From: Ilex aquifolium
Lineage: Eukaryota; Streptophyta; Magnoliopsida; Aquifoliales; Aquifoliaceae
Length of the DNA: 64,000 nucleotides
Reading direction: 5' to 3'
Assembly (NCBI GenBank): GCA_951799425.1
Contig: OX637403.1
Location: 32,094,811 to 32,158,810 of the forward strand
Part shown: positions 53,072 to 64,000 of the stretch, one piece after another
Layout: every line of letters begins with the position of its first letter
How positions within the stretch are numbered: the stretch's first letter is position 1
Notes under the pieces: model-generated
What the model saw: only the letters and a program-made list of their open reading frames with translations
Told to the model about the DNA's origin: nothing
Databases searched by the model: none
Position numbers and translations under genes: made by a program

Positions 53072-53970
53072 TGTCGTGGGGTCTCCTAGGCTTGATTTTT
53101 AGTAAAATTTGATGAGTCTAAATTTGACTGGGCCGAGCCCAACTTGAACAGACCGAGAAAGCCCAAAGGAGATACTATTCGGAGCTGGGCCGTAAAACAA
53201 TACGGAGGGCATAAAGGGAATTAGGCGGCCGTAAAACAATACGGATGGCATAAAGGTAATTAGGCGGCCACAAATCAATACGGAGTCCAAAGAACTCAAG
53301 CCCAGGGACCAAGGGGCGCCGCCCATGGGAGGCCACCCGCTTGGCCACGCCCAAGGGGGCGCTTGCCTACCCCTCTGGTCTCCTCCTCCTCCTTTGTCTC
53401 TTGACTCCAATGAAGGCCACCACTCCAACTCAAGCCTAGCCCACTCCAACTCAAGCCTAGTTCAACTCAGGACCCTCCCCGACGGAATAGGAGCACGAGG
53501 GCGAAAGTATCGGAATACACACGGAGATCTAGTCATACCATAATTGTGCTTGCCAAAGTGGTGGAGTCCTACCTTAATTGTACTTACCTAAATAGTAGTG
53601 ACCGCCTCAACTCACCGCCTTACTAAGCCTATATAATGTAAGCCCTCTCCACGTAGAGGGCAGGTTCTAGATACTACGCCTCCAGTACTTCACATACTGC
53701 ACCATACACATTGCTCTCTCTCTTGCTCCAAGCACTGTAATACTCCCGAAGAATACTATTCCGGCGACTCTTATTCATCAATAAAGAACACCAGGCTACC
53801 GCTGCCATTCCCGAAAGTGAAGTAGGTCATCCGAGACCGAACCACTATAATTTTCTGTATTGATCTGTTGCTTACTCTTTGATTGTCATTGATTACTCGT
53901 TAATTACTCATTAATTACATCATTATTCATACTTGACTGTTGATCTTGCCAAAAACAATTTTGTGCATCA
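53072..53970 (+). mobile_element. Probable solo LTR of a retrotransposon (~0.9 kb)
   Basis: GC-rich against AT-rich surroundings. It starts TGTCGTGG and ends TTGTGCATCA. Inside are a TATA box (ctatataatg, 53630) and an AATAAA signal (53780-53785) 150 bp later, as in the U3-R-U5 arrangement. No second copy, primer site or coding region is present, and no target duplication was seen, so it is a solo or truncated LTR. Confidence 0.5.
53188..53285 (+). repeat. 39-bp tandem repeat in the LTR U3
   Basis: ggccgtaaaacaatacgga recurs at 53188 and 53227, with a diverged third start at 53266. Units differ at one to three bases. Confidence 0.8.
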
Positions 53971-55681
53971 TCAAAATTCGTTAGCAAGACTATGAAATCT
54001 TCATGTGACTTTGTCATTGAATTAATCTTTGCACATGACCTTTTCCATGTGAATCGGATTCAATGTTAAGAACATTGTTCCCCTAGGTAGCTATAAAACT
54101 TCGTATTTAAAGTGTTTGTTAAATTATGAAAACAGTTTTTGCTGATAATATAAAAGTGTATACATTTGACCCTCGTCATTAGATACAATGGTCTTGAACT
54201 TGGAGGAGTGACGTGCCAACTTGCTAAACATAATTTCCAAATTTTCTTGTTACATGTTTGCAAAGGACTACGTCGTTGGGAAAAATCAAGCGATAAAACA
54301 CGAGATATTAGTATCAAGAAAAAAAGTTTGAAAGTTAGAATATAAGGCGAGAGAACCATGTGAAAGAGAAAAGGGAGGGGATGTAGGGACTTAAGGAGTA
54401 AAAAAAGGAGGGAAATGAGGCAGATATGCGTGTAGATTGACTACCACCGCAGTCGCTGGGATTACTACATTTTTCATTCCTCTTTTGCTGTTGTTGCTTA
54501 TGAATCACTAACAATTGGTTTATTTTTTGTTTATTTTAACAGTGACGGGTATTCGGGTTAATTTACGCACATTTTGACTAATATTGTCTAAGGCAGACGA
54601 TCTACTGCGGGACTAAAATATTCATGGGTGATAGATTTTTTATGATCTGATCCCAAAAAGATGCCGAAATTTAAACTCAGGATGTCTGTTATCACTTGAG
54701 TTATCCACTGGGATTAATTGATTCACTATTTCAACAGGACAGGTTATTCATTATTAGGCGACTGTTAAACATCAAAGTAAAGAAATTACCAAAAAAGAAA
54801 GATTTACTATTGAATAAACATATGTTTTTGTTAATCATCAGTACCTAAAAGTTATTTACAGCCTAAACTTTTCCCTTTTGCCATTGGGATTGTAGAACAA
54901 ACTGGATAGATTAACGCACAAAATTTCCACAATTATAAAGTTTGACGAGGAATATATTGCGACTTAAAGTTGATGATATCTATGTCATAAGAGAATAATC
55001 TTACTATTGTATCAGAGTTTATTATCGAATTATAGAACAAATTACACCTTTTTTTATATAATTTAAATGTAAATTTGGAATTAGATCATGCTAGCTTTGT
55101 CATTGTTAAACATCATCATTTTCTTTATCAAAATCTATACGACAATTACCTACGCTAGACTTTCTTGATAAATCCTCTCATTTTTAAATGAATTAGTGTA
55201 ATAATTTTAATTTAGTACCTAAGCTTTCAATTATTTTAATTTAATATTTCAATTATCAACTTTGTTTCAATTAAATCAACCTCTCCATTTTCATCGTTAG
55301 ATCAAAACAAAAATATATAATTTAACGCTTAAAATGAATCAAATTAGACTAATCTCCAATTGATTTAATAGTAGAAATAGATGAAATGTCAGACGAAATT
55401 AATAATTAAAAATTAAATTGAAATAATTAAAAAATTAAGAAATTAATAATTAAAAATTAAATTGAAATAATTAAAAAATTAAGAATTAAATTTAAAATAA
55501 AAATAAATTTTAAGAATTAATTATGATATTCATCCTAAAAGAACGAAAAAAAGCTAAACTGCACTACTTGAAGCAGGCGCTACAGGAAGTAGAATCACAG
55601 CATTGACCGTCCGTCGTGGCATGAACCAGAGGAATAATTGGCGCAATAATTCGACAAAACTTTTTGCTGTTTACAACTTGG
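53971..55681. other. Intergenic, AT-rich; 44-bp tandem pair at 55396-55486
   Basis: A 44-bp A/T-only unit starting aaattaataattaaaaatta occurs at 55396 and 55440. No coding sequence was found. Confidence 0.55.
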
Positions 55682-55751
55682 GTAACACTACTATACCGCC
55701 AACTTGCTTTTCGGTACCATACCGAAAAGTAAGTTGGCCTAGGTGTGTTAC
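55682..55751. other. 70-bp stem-loop, 18-bp near-perfect inner stem
   Basis: gccaacttgcttttcggt (55698-55715) pairs with accgaaaagtaagttggc (55721-55738); the only non-Watson-Crick position is a G-T. The loop is 5 nt. An outer pair gtaacac (55682) with gtgttac (55751 end) extends the stem across small bulges. A smaller hairpin aaccggt-ttc-accggtt follows near 55778. It could be a small-RNA precursor, an element tip or a cruciform. No known miRNA was recognised. Confidence 0.6.
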
Positions 55752-55844
55752 ACGTGGCCCTTTAATGGCTCTTTAAAACCGGTTTCACCGGTTGAACCAT
55801 AAAAGTTGTTACCAAATGACTAGCTCATCCAATAGAGTTGAACC

Positions 55845-56200
55845 CTCCATTAAAAGTTGAACCCTCCATTAAAATTGTACTGCTTCCAATAGAGTTGAAC
55901 TCTATCCATTAAAGGTGTATCCACATCTAAAAGAGTTGTAATTCTTCAATTAAAGTTGAACCCTATCCATTAAAGTTGAACCGTATCTGTATCCAATAGA
56001 GTTGTAACCCACACCATTAAAGTTGTAATCAACTCCAAAAAGTTAAAATTTCACCGAAGAAGTTAGAACCCACTCCAAAAGGTTGGACCACAATCCCAAA
56101 ATATTTTAACCCAACCCCAAAAATAATAATATACTCCAAAAAATTGAAACTCAATTCATAAAAGTTGTAATCCAACTTAAAAAAAAATTGTAACACCAAC
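55845..56200. repeat. Degenerate minisatellite (gttgaaccc..ccattaaaa)
   Basis: Phrases gttgaaccctccattaaaa and ccattaaagttgaac recur about every 20-30 bp with many substitutions and spacing changes. It sits immediately left of the large satellite block and may be an eroded border. Confidence 0.6.
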
Positions 56201-59111
56201 GTTACCCACCCAACCACATACCAAATAATTTGATGAATTAAATATTAATTTGGTATTAATTTGATAAATGAATGTTAGTTAGATTAATTAAGTGTTAATT
56301 GAATGGATTTGAATATAAATTGGATGAATTAAATGTTAATTTGTTGAATTTGAATATTAATTTGATGAATTAAATGTTTATTAGATGAAGTTGAATTTGA
56401 TTTGAAGAGTTGAATGTTAATTTAGTGTAAATTTAATGAGTTGAATATTAATTGGATTATTTTATTGGATGATTTTGCATGTTAAAAGTTTATCTGGGAC
56501 TATTTGAACACAAAATTAAATATTTTAAAGATTAAATTAAAAAATTAATATTGTAAGGATCAAATTAATAAATATGTATAATTTTAGGGATGAAAGTGTA
56601 AGTCTTCATTTCTAACTACGACCGATCGAGCTTCTAAGGACCGGTCCTAATATAAAAAAAAAGTTAATTACACTTTCATCCTCAAAGTTATATATATTTA
56701 TGATTACTAAAATATTAATTTATCAATTTTATCCCTAAAATATTCAATTTTGTATTTAAATAGTCCGAGACGACTTTAAAATCCAAATTAATCCAATAAA
56801 TGATTGAACTTATCAAATCGAAATCAAAATAACATGTAATTTAATCCAATTAATATTATATTCACCAAATTTACATCAAATTAACATTGAATTCTTCAAA
56901 TCAACATTCAATTTTACCTAATAGACAATTAATTCATCAAATTAACATTAAAATTCAACTAATAAAGATTTAGTTCATCAACTTAACATTCAATTTCATC
57001 TAATTAATATTCAATTCATCAAATTAACACCAAATTAAAATTCAATTCATTCAATTTATATTCAACTTCATTCAATTAACAATTAATTTCTCAAATTAGC
57101 ATCTAAAATCATCCAATAAATATTCAATTTATTAAATCAACATCAAAGTAACATGTAATTTCATCCAATTAATTCTCAATTCATCAAATTTACACCAAAT
57201 TAACATTCAATTCTTCAAATCAACATTTCATTTTACCTAATAAAAATCTAATTCATTAAATTAACATTAAAATTTAACTAATAAACATTTAATTCATCAA
57301 CGTAACATTCAATTTCATTCAATAAACATTTCATTTTTCAAATAAATAACAAATTAACATTCAATTTTTCAAATCAACATTCATTTTCATCTAATAAACA
57401 TTTAATTCATCAACTTAACATTCAATCACATCCAATTAATATTCAATTCATCAAATTAACAAAAAATTAACATTCAATTCATCTAATTTATATTCAAATT
57501 CATTAAATTAACACTCAATTTATCAAATTAACATCGAAAATCATCCAATAAAGGTTCAACTTAACAAATCAACATCAAAGTAACATACAATTACATCCAA
57601 TAAACATTTAATTCATCAAATCATTATCAAATTTATATTCAATTCAACAAATTAACATTCAATTTCATCCAATAACATTTAATATTTAATTTATCAAATT
57701 TATACCAAATAAACATTCAATTTCATCAAATACACATTCAATTCATCCAATTAATATTTAATTCATTAAATTAACATTCAACTCATCAAATTAAAATACA
57801 AAATCATCTAATAAAGATTTAATTCATCAAATCAACACTAAATTAACATCCAATTTAACAAATTAACATTTCATTTCGAATAATAAACATTCAATTCATT
57901 AAATTAACATTTAAATTAACTGTTTAACATTCAATTCATCAAATTAACACCAAATTAACTTTCAATTTTTCAAATCAACATCAAACTAACATTCAATTCA
58001 TCAAATTAACACAAAATTAATATTCAATTCATTAAATTCGCATTCAATTCTATCTAATAAATATTTAATTCATCAAATTAACCTAACATTCAATTCCATC
58101 CAATAAAATTTTAATTTATTAAATTAACACTAAATTAACATTCAATTTATCCAATATATATTCAAATTCATCTAATTTACACTCAATTCATCAAATTAAC
58201 ATCCAAAATCATCTAATAAATATTTAATTCATCAAATCAACACTAAATTAGCATTCAATTCAAAAAATTAACATTCAATTTCATATAATAAACATTCAAA
58301 TCATTAAATTAACATTTAAATCGACTATTTAAAATAAAATTCAACAAATTAAGATTCAATTTCATCCAATTAATATTCAATACATCATATTAACACCAAA
58401 TTAATATTCAATTCTTCATATTAACAATAAATTAACTTTCAATTCAAAAAATTAATATTCAATTCATCAAATTCACATTCAATTCCATCTAATAAATTAT
58501 TAATTCATCAAATTAACTTAACATTCAATTTCATCAAATAAATATTCAATTCATCAAATTAATACGAAATTAACATTCAATTCATCCAATTTATAATCAA
58601 AATCATCCAATTAACACTCAATTCATCAAATTAACATCCAAAATCATCTGACAAAATTCAATTTGTCAAACCAACACCAATGTAATATAGAAATTTATCG
58701 AACAAACATTTAATTCATCAAATCAACATCAAATTAACAATCAATTCAATAAATTAACATTTCGTTTCGTATAATAAACATTCAATTCATTAAATTAACA
58801 CCAAATTAACATTCAATTCATCAAATTAATACCAAATTGAACATAAATTTGGTGTTAATTTGACGAATGAATATGTATTGGAAGAATTTAATGTTTATAA
58901 TTGAATTTAAATGTTAATTTTATTAAGTGAATGTTTATTAGATGAAATGTATGGTAATTTAGCATTGAGTTAATGAATTAAATGTTTATTTGATTAATTT
59001 TCATATTACTTTGGTGTTGATTTGATAAATTGAATTTTTATTGGATGATTTTAGATGTTAATTTTGATAAATTGAGTGTTAATTTGATGAATTGAATGTC
59101 GATTTAGTATT

Positions 59112-59270
59112 AATTTTGAAAAATACTTTTCATCAGAAAAATATTTTTTATTCTCAAACAAGTATATGTACCAGTAAAGGGATGGAGGGAAGAGAAGTGA
59201 TTTGGGCGGAAAAAGAAGAAAAATGCGGGAATGGCAAAAAAAGGCGGGAACGGAGTAGAAAATTGTATTA
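59112..59270. repeat. GGCGGGAA block, copy 1
   Basis: Non-satellite island in the array with tatgtaccagtaaagggatgg and repeated gcgggaa words (near 59224 and 59246). It matches 62596-62760 (offset 3484 bp) over its whole length. On the - strand both copies keep an overlapping reading frame. Confidence 0.8.
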
Positions 59271-59291
59271 ACAACAAATAAACAATGATGA

Positions 59292-59715
59292 ATAGTCCCA
59301 TTTTTTATTAACAACAAATAAATAACAAATAAATAATGAATAAAATAAAATAATTAAAAGAATTGTAAATAAAAGAATTGTAAATAATGCTTCCAACTAT
59401 TTCTTCAATATTTTTTAAATAGTCCCATTATTTATTAACAACAAATAAATAATTAATAAAATAAAATAATTAAAAGAATTTTAAATAATGCTTCCAACTA
59501 TTTGTTCAATATTTTTTAAATAGTCCCATTTTTTATTAACAACAAATAAATAATTAATAAAATAAAATAATTAAAAGAATTGTAAATAATGCTTCCAATA
59601 TTTTTTAAATAGTCCCATTTTTTATTAACAACAAATAAATAATGAATAAAATAAAATAATTAAAAGAATTGTAGATAAGGCTTCCAACTATTTGTTCAAT
59701 ATTTTTTAAATAGTC
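59292..59715. repeat. Tandem repeat, four units of 89-127 bp
   Basis: Units start atagtccca at 59292, 59419, 59520 and 59609, with a partial unit at 59710 (periods 127, 101, 89, 101). Each contains tattaacaacaaataaata and agaattgtaaataatgcttc. The copies are very similar, so the expansion looks recent. Confidence 0.85.
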
Positions 59716-62595
59716 CAATTTTGGGAACAAAATAAAAATAGTGTTATAGTTTAGGGGTGTAAATATAATTTAAACTAAGACCGATCCTGGGAATGTGGAC
59801 CGATCGTGTGTATAATTACACTTACTTCTCCTATCATATTACGCTTTTATCCCTTTGATATTACATTTTTAACCTTTTGATATTATAATTCATCAAATTA
59901 ACATCCAAACTCATCCAATAAATACTCAATTTGTTAAATCAACAAGTAACATGCAATTAATACTCAATTCATCAAATTTACACCAAATTACCATTCAATT
60001 CTTCAAATCAACATTTAATTTTAGGTAATAAACATTTAATTCATCAACGTAACATTCAATCTCATCCACTTTATATTCAAATTCATTCAAGTAACATTCA
60101 ATTCATAAAATTTACATCGAAAATTCTCGATTTAACAAATTAACACCAAAGTAACGTGCATCCAATAAACGTTTATTTTTCAAATAAATAACAAATTAAC
60201 ATTCAATTCTTCAAATCAACATTCAATTTCATGTAATAAACATTTAATTCATCAACTTAACATTCAATCACATCCAATTAATATTCAATTCATCGAATTA
60301 ACATAAAATTAACATTCAATTCATTTAATTTATATTCAAGTGCATTAAATATACACTCAATTTATCAAATTACCATCGTTTATTTATTAACTGAATGTTT
60401 ATTAGATGAAATGTAATGTTAATTTAGAGTTGAGTTAATGAATTAAATGTTTATTTGATTAATTTTCATATTACTTTGGTTTGGTGTTGATTTGATAAAT
60501 TAATTTTTTTTTGATTATTTTGAATGTTAATTTTGATAAATTGAGTGGTAATTGGATGAATTGAATGTCGATTTAGTATTAATTTGATGAATTGAATATT
60601 AATTAGATGAATTAAATGTTAATTTGATGAATTAAATATTAATTTCATGAAATTGAATGTTAATTTAATTGTGTTGGGTTAGATTGGGAACAAAATAAAA
60701 GTAGTGTTATAGTTTAGGGGTGTAAATATAATTTAAATTAAGACCGGTCCTGGGAATGTGGACCGATCGTGTGTTTAATTACACTTACTTCTCCTATTAT
60801 ATTACACTTTTATCCCTTTGATATTACACTTTTAACCTTTTAATATTATAATTCATCAAATTAACATCCAAACTCATCCAATAAATACTCAATTTGTTAA
60901 ATCAACAAGTAACATGCAATTAATACTCAATTCATCAGATTTACACCAAATTAACATTCAATTCTTCAAATCAACATTTAATTTTACGTAATAAACATTT
61001 AATTCATCAACGTAACATTCAATCTCATCCAATTTATATTCAAATTCATTCAAGTAACATTCAATTCATAAAATTAACATCGAAAATTCTCGATTTAACA
61101 AATTAACACCAAAGTAACGTGCAATTTCATCCAATAAACGTTTAATTATTCAAATAAATAACAAATTAATATTCAATTCTTCAAATCCACATTCAATTTC
61201 ATCTAATAAATATTTAATTCATCAACTTAACATTCAATTTCATCAAACAAACATTCAAATCATCATATTAACACCAAATTAAAATTCAAGTCATCAAATT
61301 AATATTTAATTGATTAAATTAACATTCAATTCATCAAATTAAAATATAAAATCATCTAATAAAGATTTAATTCATCAAATCAATACCAAATTAACATTCA
61401 ATTTAACAAATTAACATTTCATTTCGAATAATAAACATTCAATTCATTAAATTAACATTTAAATTAACTATTTAGCATTCAATTCATCAAATTAACTTTC
61501 AATTCTTCAAATTAACACCAAACTAACATTTAATTCATCAAATTAACACAAAATTAATATTCAATTCATTAAATTCACATTAAATTCTATCTAATAAACA
61601 TTTAATTCATCAACTTAACCTAACATTCAATTCCATCAAATAAAATTTTAATTTATCAAATTAACAATAAATTAACATTCAATTTATCAAATATATATTC
61701 AAATTCATCCAATTTACACTAAATTCATCAAATTAACATCCAAAATCACCTAATAAAAATTCAATTTATTAAACCAACACCAATGTAATATAAAAATTCA
61801 TTGAATAAATATTTAATTCATCAAAACAACACTAAATTAGCATTCAATTCAACAAATTAACATTCCATTTTGTATAATAAACATTCAGTTCATAAAATTA
61901 ACATTGAAATTAATTATTTAAAATTAAATTCATCAAATTAAGATTCAATTTCATCCAATTAATATTCAATTCATCAAATTATCACCAAATTAATATTCAC
62001 TTCTTCAAATTAACACTAAATTAACTTTAAATTCATAAAATTAACACAAAATTAATACTCAATTCATCAAACTCACATTCAATTCCATCTAATAAATAAT
62101 TAATTCATCAAATTAACTTAACATTCAATTTCATCAAATAAATATTAAATTAATCAAATTAATACTAAATTAACATTCAATTCATCCAATTTATATTCAA
62201 AATCATCCAATTAAAACTCAATTCATCAAATTAACATCCAAAATCATCTGATAAAATTCAATTTATTAAACCAGTAATATAGAAATTTATCGAATAAACA
62301 TTTAATTCATCAAATCAACATCAAATTAACATTCAATTAAACAAATTAACACCAAATTGACATTCAATTCATCAAATTAATACCAAATTAACATTCAATT
62401 CATCAAACTAACACCAAATTAATATAAAAAAGTATGAATTGAATATATATTTGGTATTGATTTCATTAATTGAACATAAATTTGGTGTTAATTTGACAAA
62501 TGAATATGTATTGGATGAATTTAATGTTAATAGTTGAATTTAAATGTTAATTTTATTAATTGAATGTCCATTTAGTGTTAATTCGATTTAGTGTT

Positions 62596-62760
62596 AATTT
62601 TGAAAAATACTTTGCATCACAAAAATATTTTTTTTTTTCAAAGAAGTATATGTACCAGTAAAGGGATGGAGGGAAGATAAGTGATTTGGGCGGGAAAAGA
62701 AGAAAAAGGCGGGAATGACAAAAAAGGTGGGAAGAGAGTAGAGAGATAAGGCTATTGTGG
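62596..62760. repeat. GGCGGGAA block, copy 2
   Basis: Matches 59112-59270. It contains ggcgggaaaa at 62689-62698, the complement of TTTTCCCGCC, a canonical E2F-type site, and ggcgggaat at 62708-62716. The - strand frame 62556-62768 gives a protein similar to the frame at 59051-59317. Confidence 0.8.
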
Positions 62761-64000
62761 ACCTCCAAAATAAATGAATAAATAAATAACTGGATAAATA
62801 AACTTTGTTATATTTCAGTGGTGTAAATGTAATTTATTAATAAATAACTGAATATTAATTTGATGAATTAAATGTTTATTAGATGAAGTTGAATTTGATT
62901 TGAAGAGTTGAATGTTAATTTAGTGTAAATTTAATGAGTTGAATATTAATTGGATTATTTTATTGGATGATTTTGCATGTTAAAAGTTTATCTGGGACTA
63001 TTTGAACACAAAATTAAAAATTTTAAAGATTAAATTAAAAAATTAATATTTTAAGAATCAAATTAATAAATATAGATAATTTTAGAGATGAAAGTGTAAG
63101 TCTTCATTTCTAAGCTACGACCGATCGTGGCTTCCAAGGGCCGGTCCTAATATGAAAAAAAAAGTTACACTTTTATCCTCAAAGTTATATATATTTATGG
63201 TTCCTAAAATATTAATTTATCAATTTTATCCCAAAAATATTCAATTTTGTATTTAAATAGTCCGAGACGACTTTAAGATCCAAAATCATCCAATAAATAA
63301 TTGAACTTATCAAATCGACATCAAAATAACATGTAATTTAATCCAATTAATATTATATTCACCAAATTTACATCAAATTAACATTGAATTCTTCAAATCA
63401 ACATTGAATTTTACCTAATAGACAATTAATTCATCAAATTAACAGTAAAATTCAACTAATAAACATTTAGTTCATCAACTTAACATTCAATTTCATCTAA
63501 TTAATATTCAATTCATCAAATTAACGCCAAATTAAGATTCAATTCATTCAATTTATATTCAACTTCATTCAATCAACACTTAATTTCTCAAATTAGGATC
63601 CAAACTCATCCAATAAATATTCAATTTATTAAATCAACATCAAAGTAACATGTAATTTCATCCAATTAATACTCAATTCATCAAATTTACACCAAATTAA
63701 CATTCAATTCTTCAAATCAACATTTCATTTTACCTAATAAAAATTTAATTCATTAAATTAACATTAAAATTCAACTAATAAACATTTAATTCATCAACGT
63801 AACATTCAATTTCACCCAATAAACTTTTAATTTTTCAAATAAATAAAAAATTAACATTCAATTTCATCTAATAAACATTTAATTCATCAATTTAACATTC
63901 AATCACATCCAATTAATATTCAATTCATCAATTTAACACAAAATTAACATTCAATTCATCCAATTTATATTCAAATTCATTAAATTAACACTCCATTTAT

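Larger units (their letters stand above)
56220..64000. repeat. Satellite-like AT-rich block of four head-to-head units, continues beyond the window
   Basis: The basic word is about 20 bp, aacattcaattcatcaaatt with variants, on one strand or the other. Orientation flips: forward 56220-56590, reverse 56690-58845, forward 58850-59115, reverse 59850-60372, forward 60375-60680, reverse 60860-62430, forward 62440-62600 and 62830-63080, reverse 63190-64000. Each forward-to-reverse change is separated by a spacer with gaccgatc or gaccggtc-type motifs (near 56620, 59780, 60745 and 63120). Reverse arms show a higher-order period of about 318 bp (caaa(a/g)taacatgtaatt at 56825 and 57143). No protein longer than 90 codons is present. 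Its chromosomal position (pericentromere, heterochromatin) cannot be told from sequence. Confidence 0.85.

Noticed and set aside
56220..64000. CRISPR-like array
   Set aside because: Repeats are degenerate, AT-only and contiguous without unique spacers, and the window is clearly plant nuclear DNA.

Overview
This window is nuclear DNA from a flowering plant, most likely a eudicot. The evidence is spliced genes with AT-rich GT-AG introns, plant-only gene families (a CRF-type AP2/ERF factor and a COP1-partner SPA protein), plant LTR retrotransposons, SINEs, hAT-type miniature elements, and an AT-rich background with long gene-poor stretches. All products and names are read from the sequence and from family knowledge; no database search was run.

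Layout. 1-3230: two LTR retrotransposon remnants, a + strand LTR cut by the window edge that abuts or interrupts the decayed gag of a - strand Ty3/gypsy element whose own 661-bp LTR follows. 3635-7192: a complete four-exon E2 ubiquitin-conjugating enzyme gene (UBC8/10/28 group, 148 aa). 7200-19000: mostly intergenic, with a SINE with target duplication, two hAT-type MITEs, small tandem repeats and homopolymer runs (T20G27, two C19 runs). 18969-21067: promoter, long uORF-containing leader and intact intronless ORF (351 aa) of a cytokinin response factor. 22148-23005: a large foldback. 24761-26853: two more miniature elements and a second SINE. 29817-39168: a complete seven-coding-exon SPA2-like gene on the - strand (1031 aa), one of whose introns uses a GC donor. 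40902-42969: a 2.07-kb copia element with both LTRs, primer site and 5-bp target duplication but almost no pol. 43972-49939: a three-exon gene for a plant coiled-coil protein (543 aa) with a SUMO-interaction-like motif and NLS, carrying a 788-bp hAT-type element in its large intron. 50500-55700: repeats, a possible orphan first exon, a solo LTR and a striking short hairpin. 56220-64000: a very AT-rich satellite-like block that continues past the window end.

Functional links. Two genes belong to the ubiquitin system: the E2 charges ubiquitin for RING-type E3 ligases, and SPA2 is the COP1 partner that suppresses photomorphogenesis through such a ligase. The CRF gene is a cytokinin-responsive transcription factor. 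Nothing suggests co-regulation; they are ordinary scattered plant genes.

The least explained part is the right end. The satellite is not one directional array. It is built from four head-to-head units, each a forward arm, a short spacer with GACCGATC/GACCGGTC-type motifs and a reverse arm, with parts of the pattern repeating at about 6.5 kb, 3.5 kb and 0.96 kb. This block, the 858-bp foldback and the 70-bp hairpin are the best candidates for undescribed structure.
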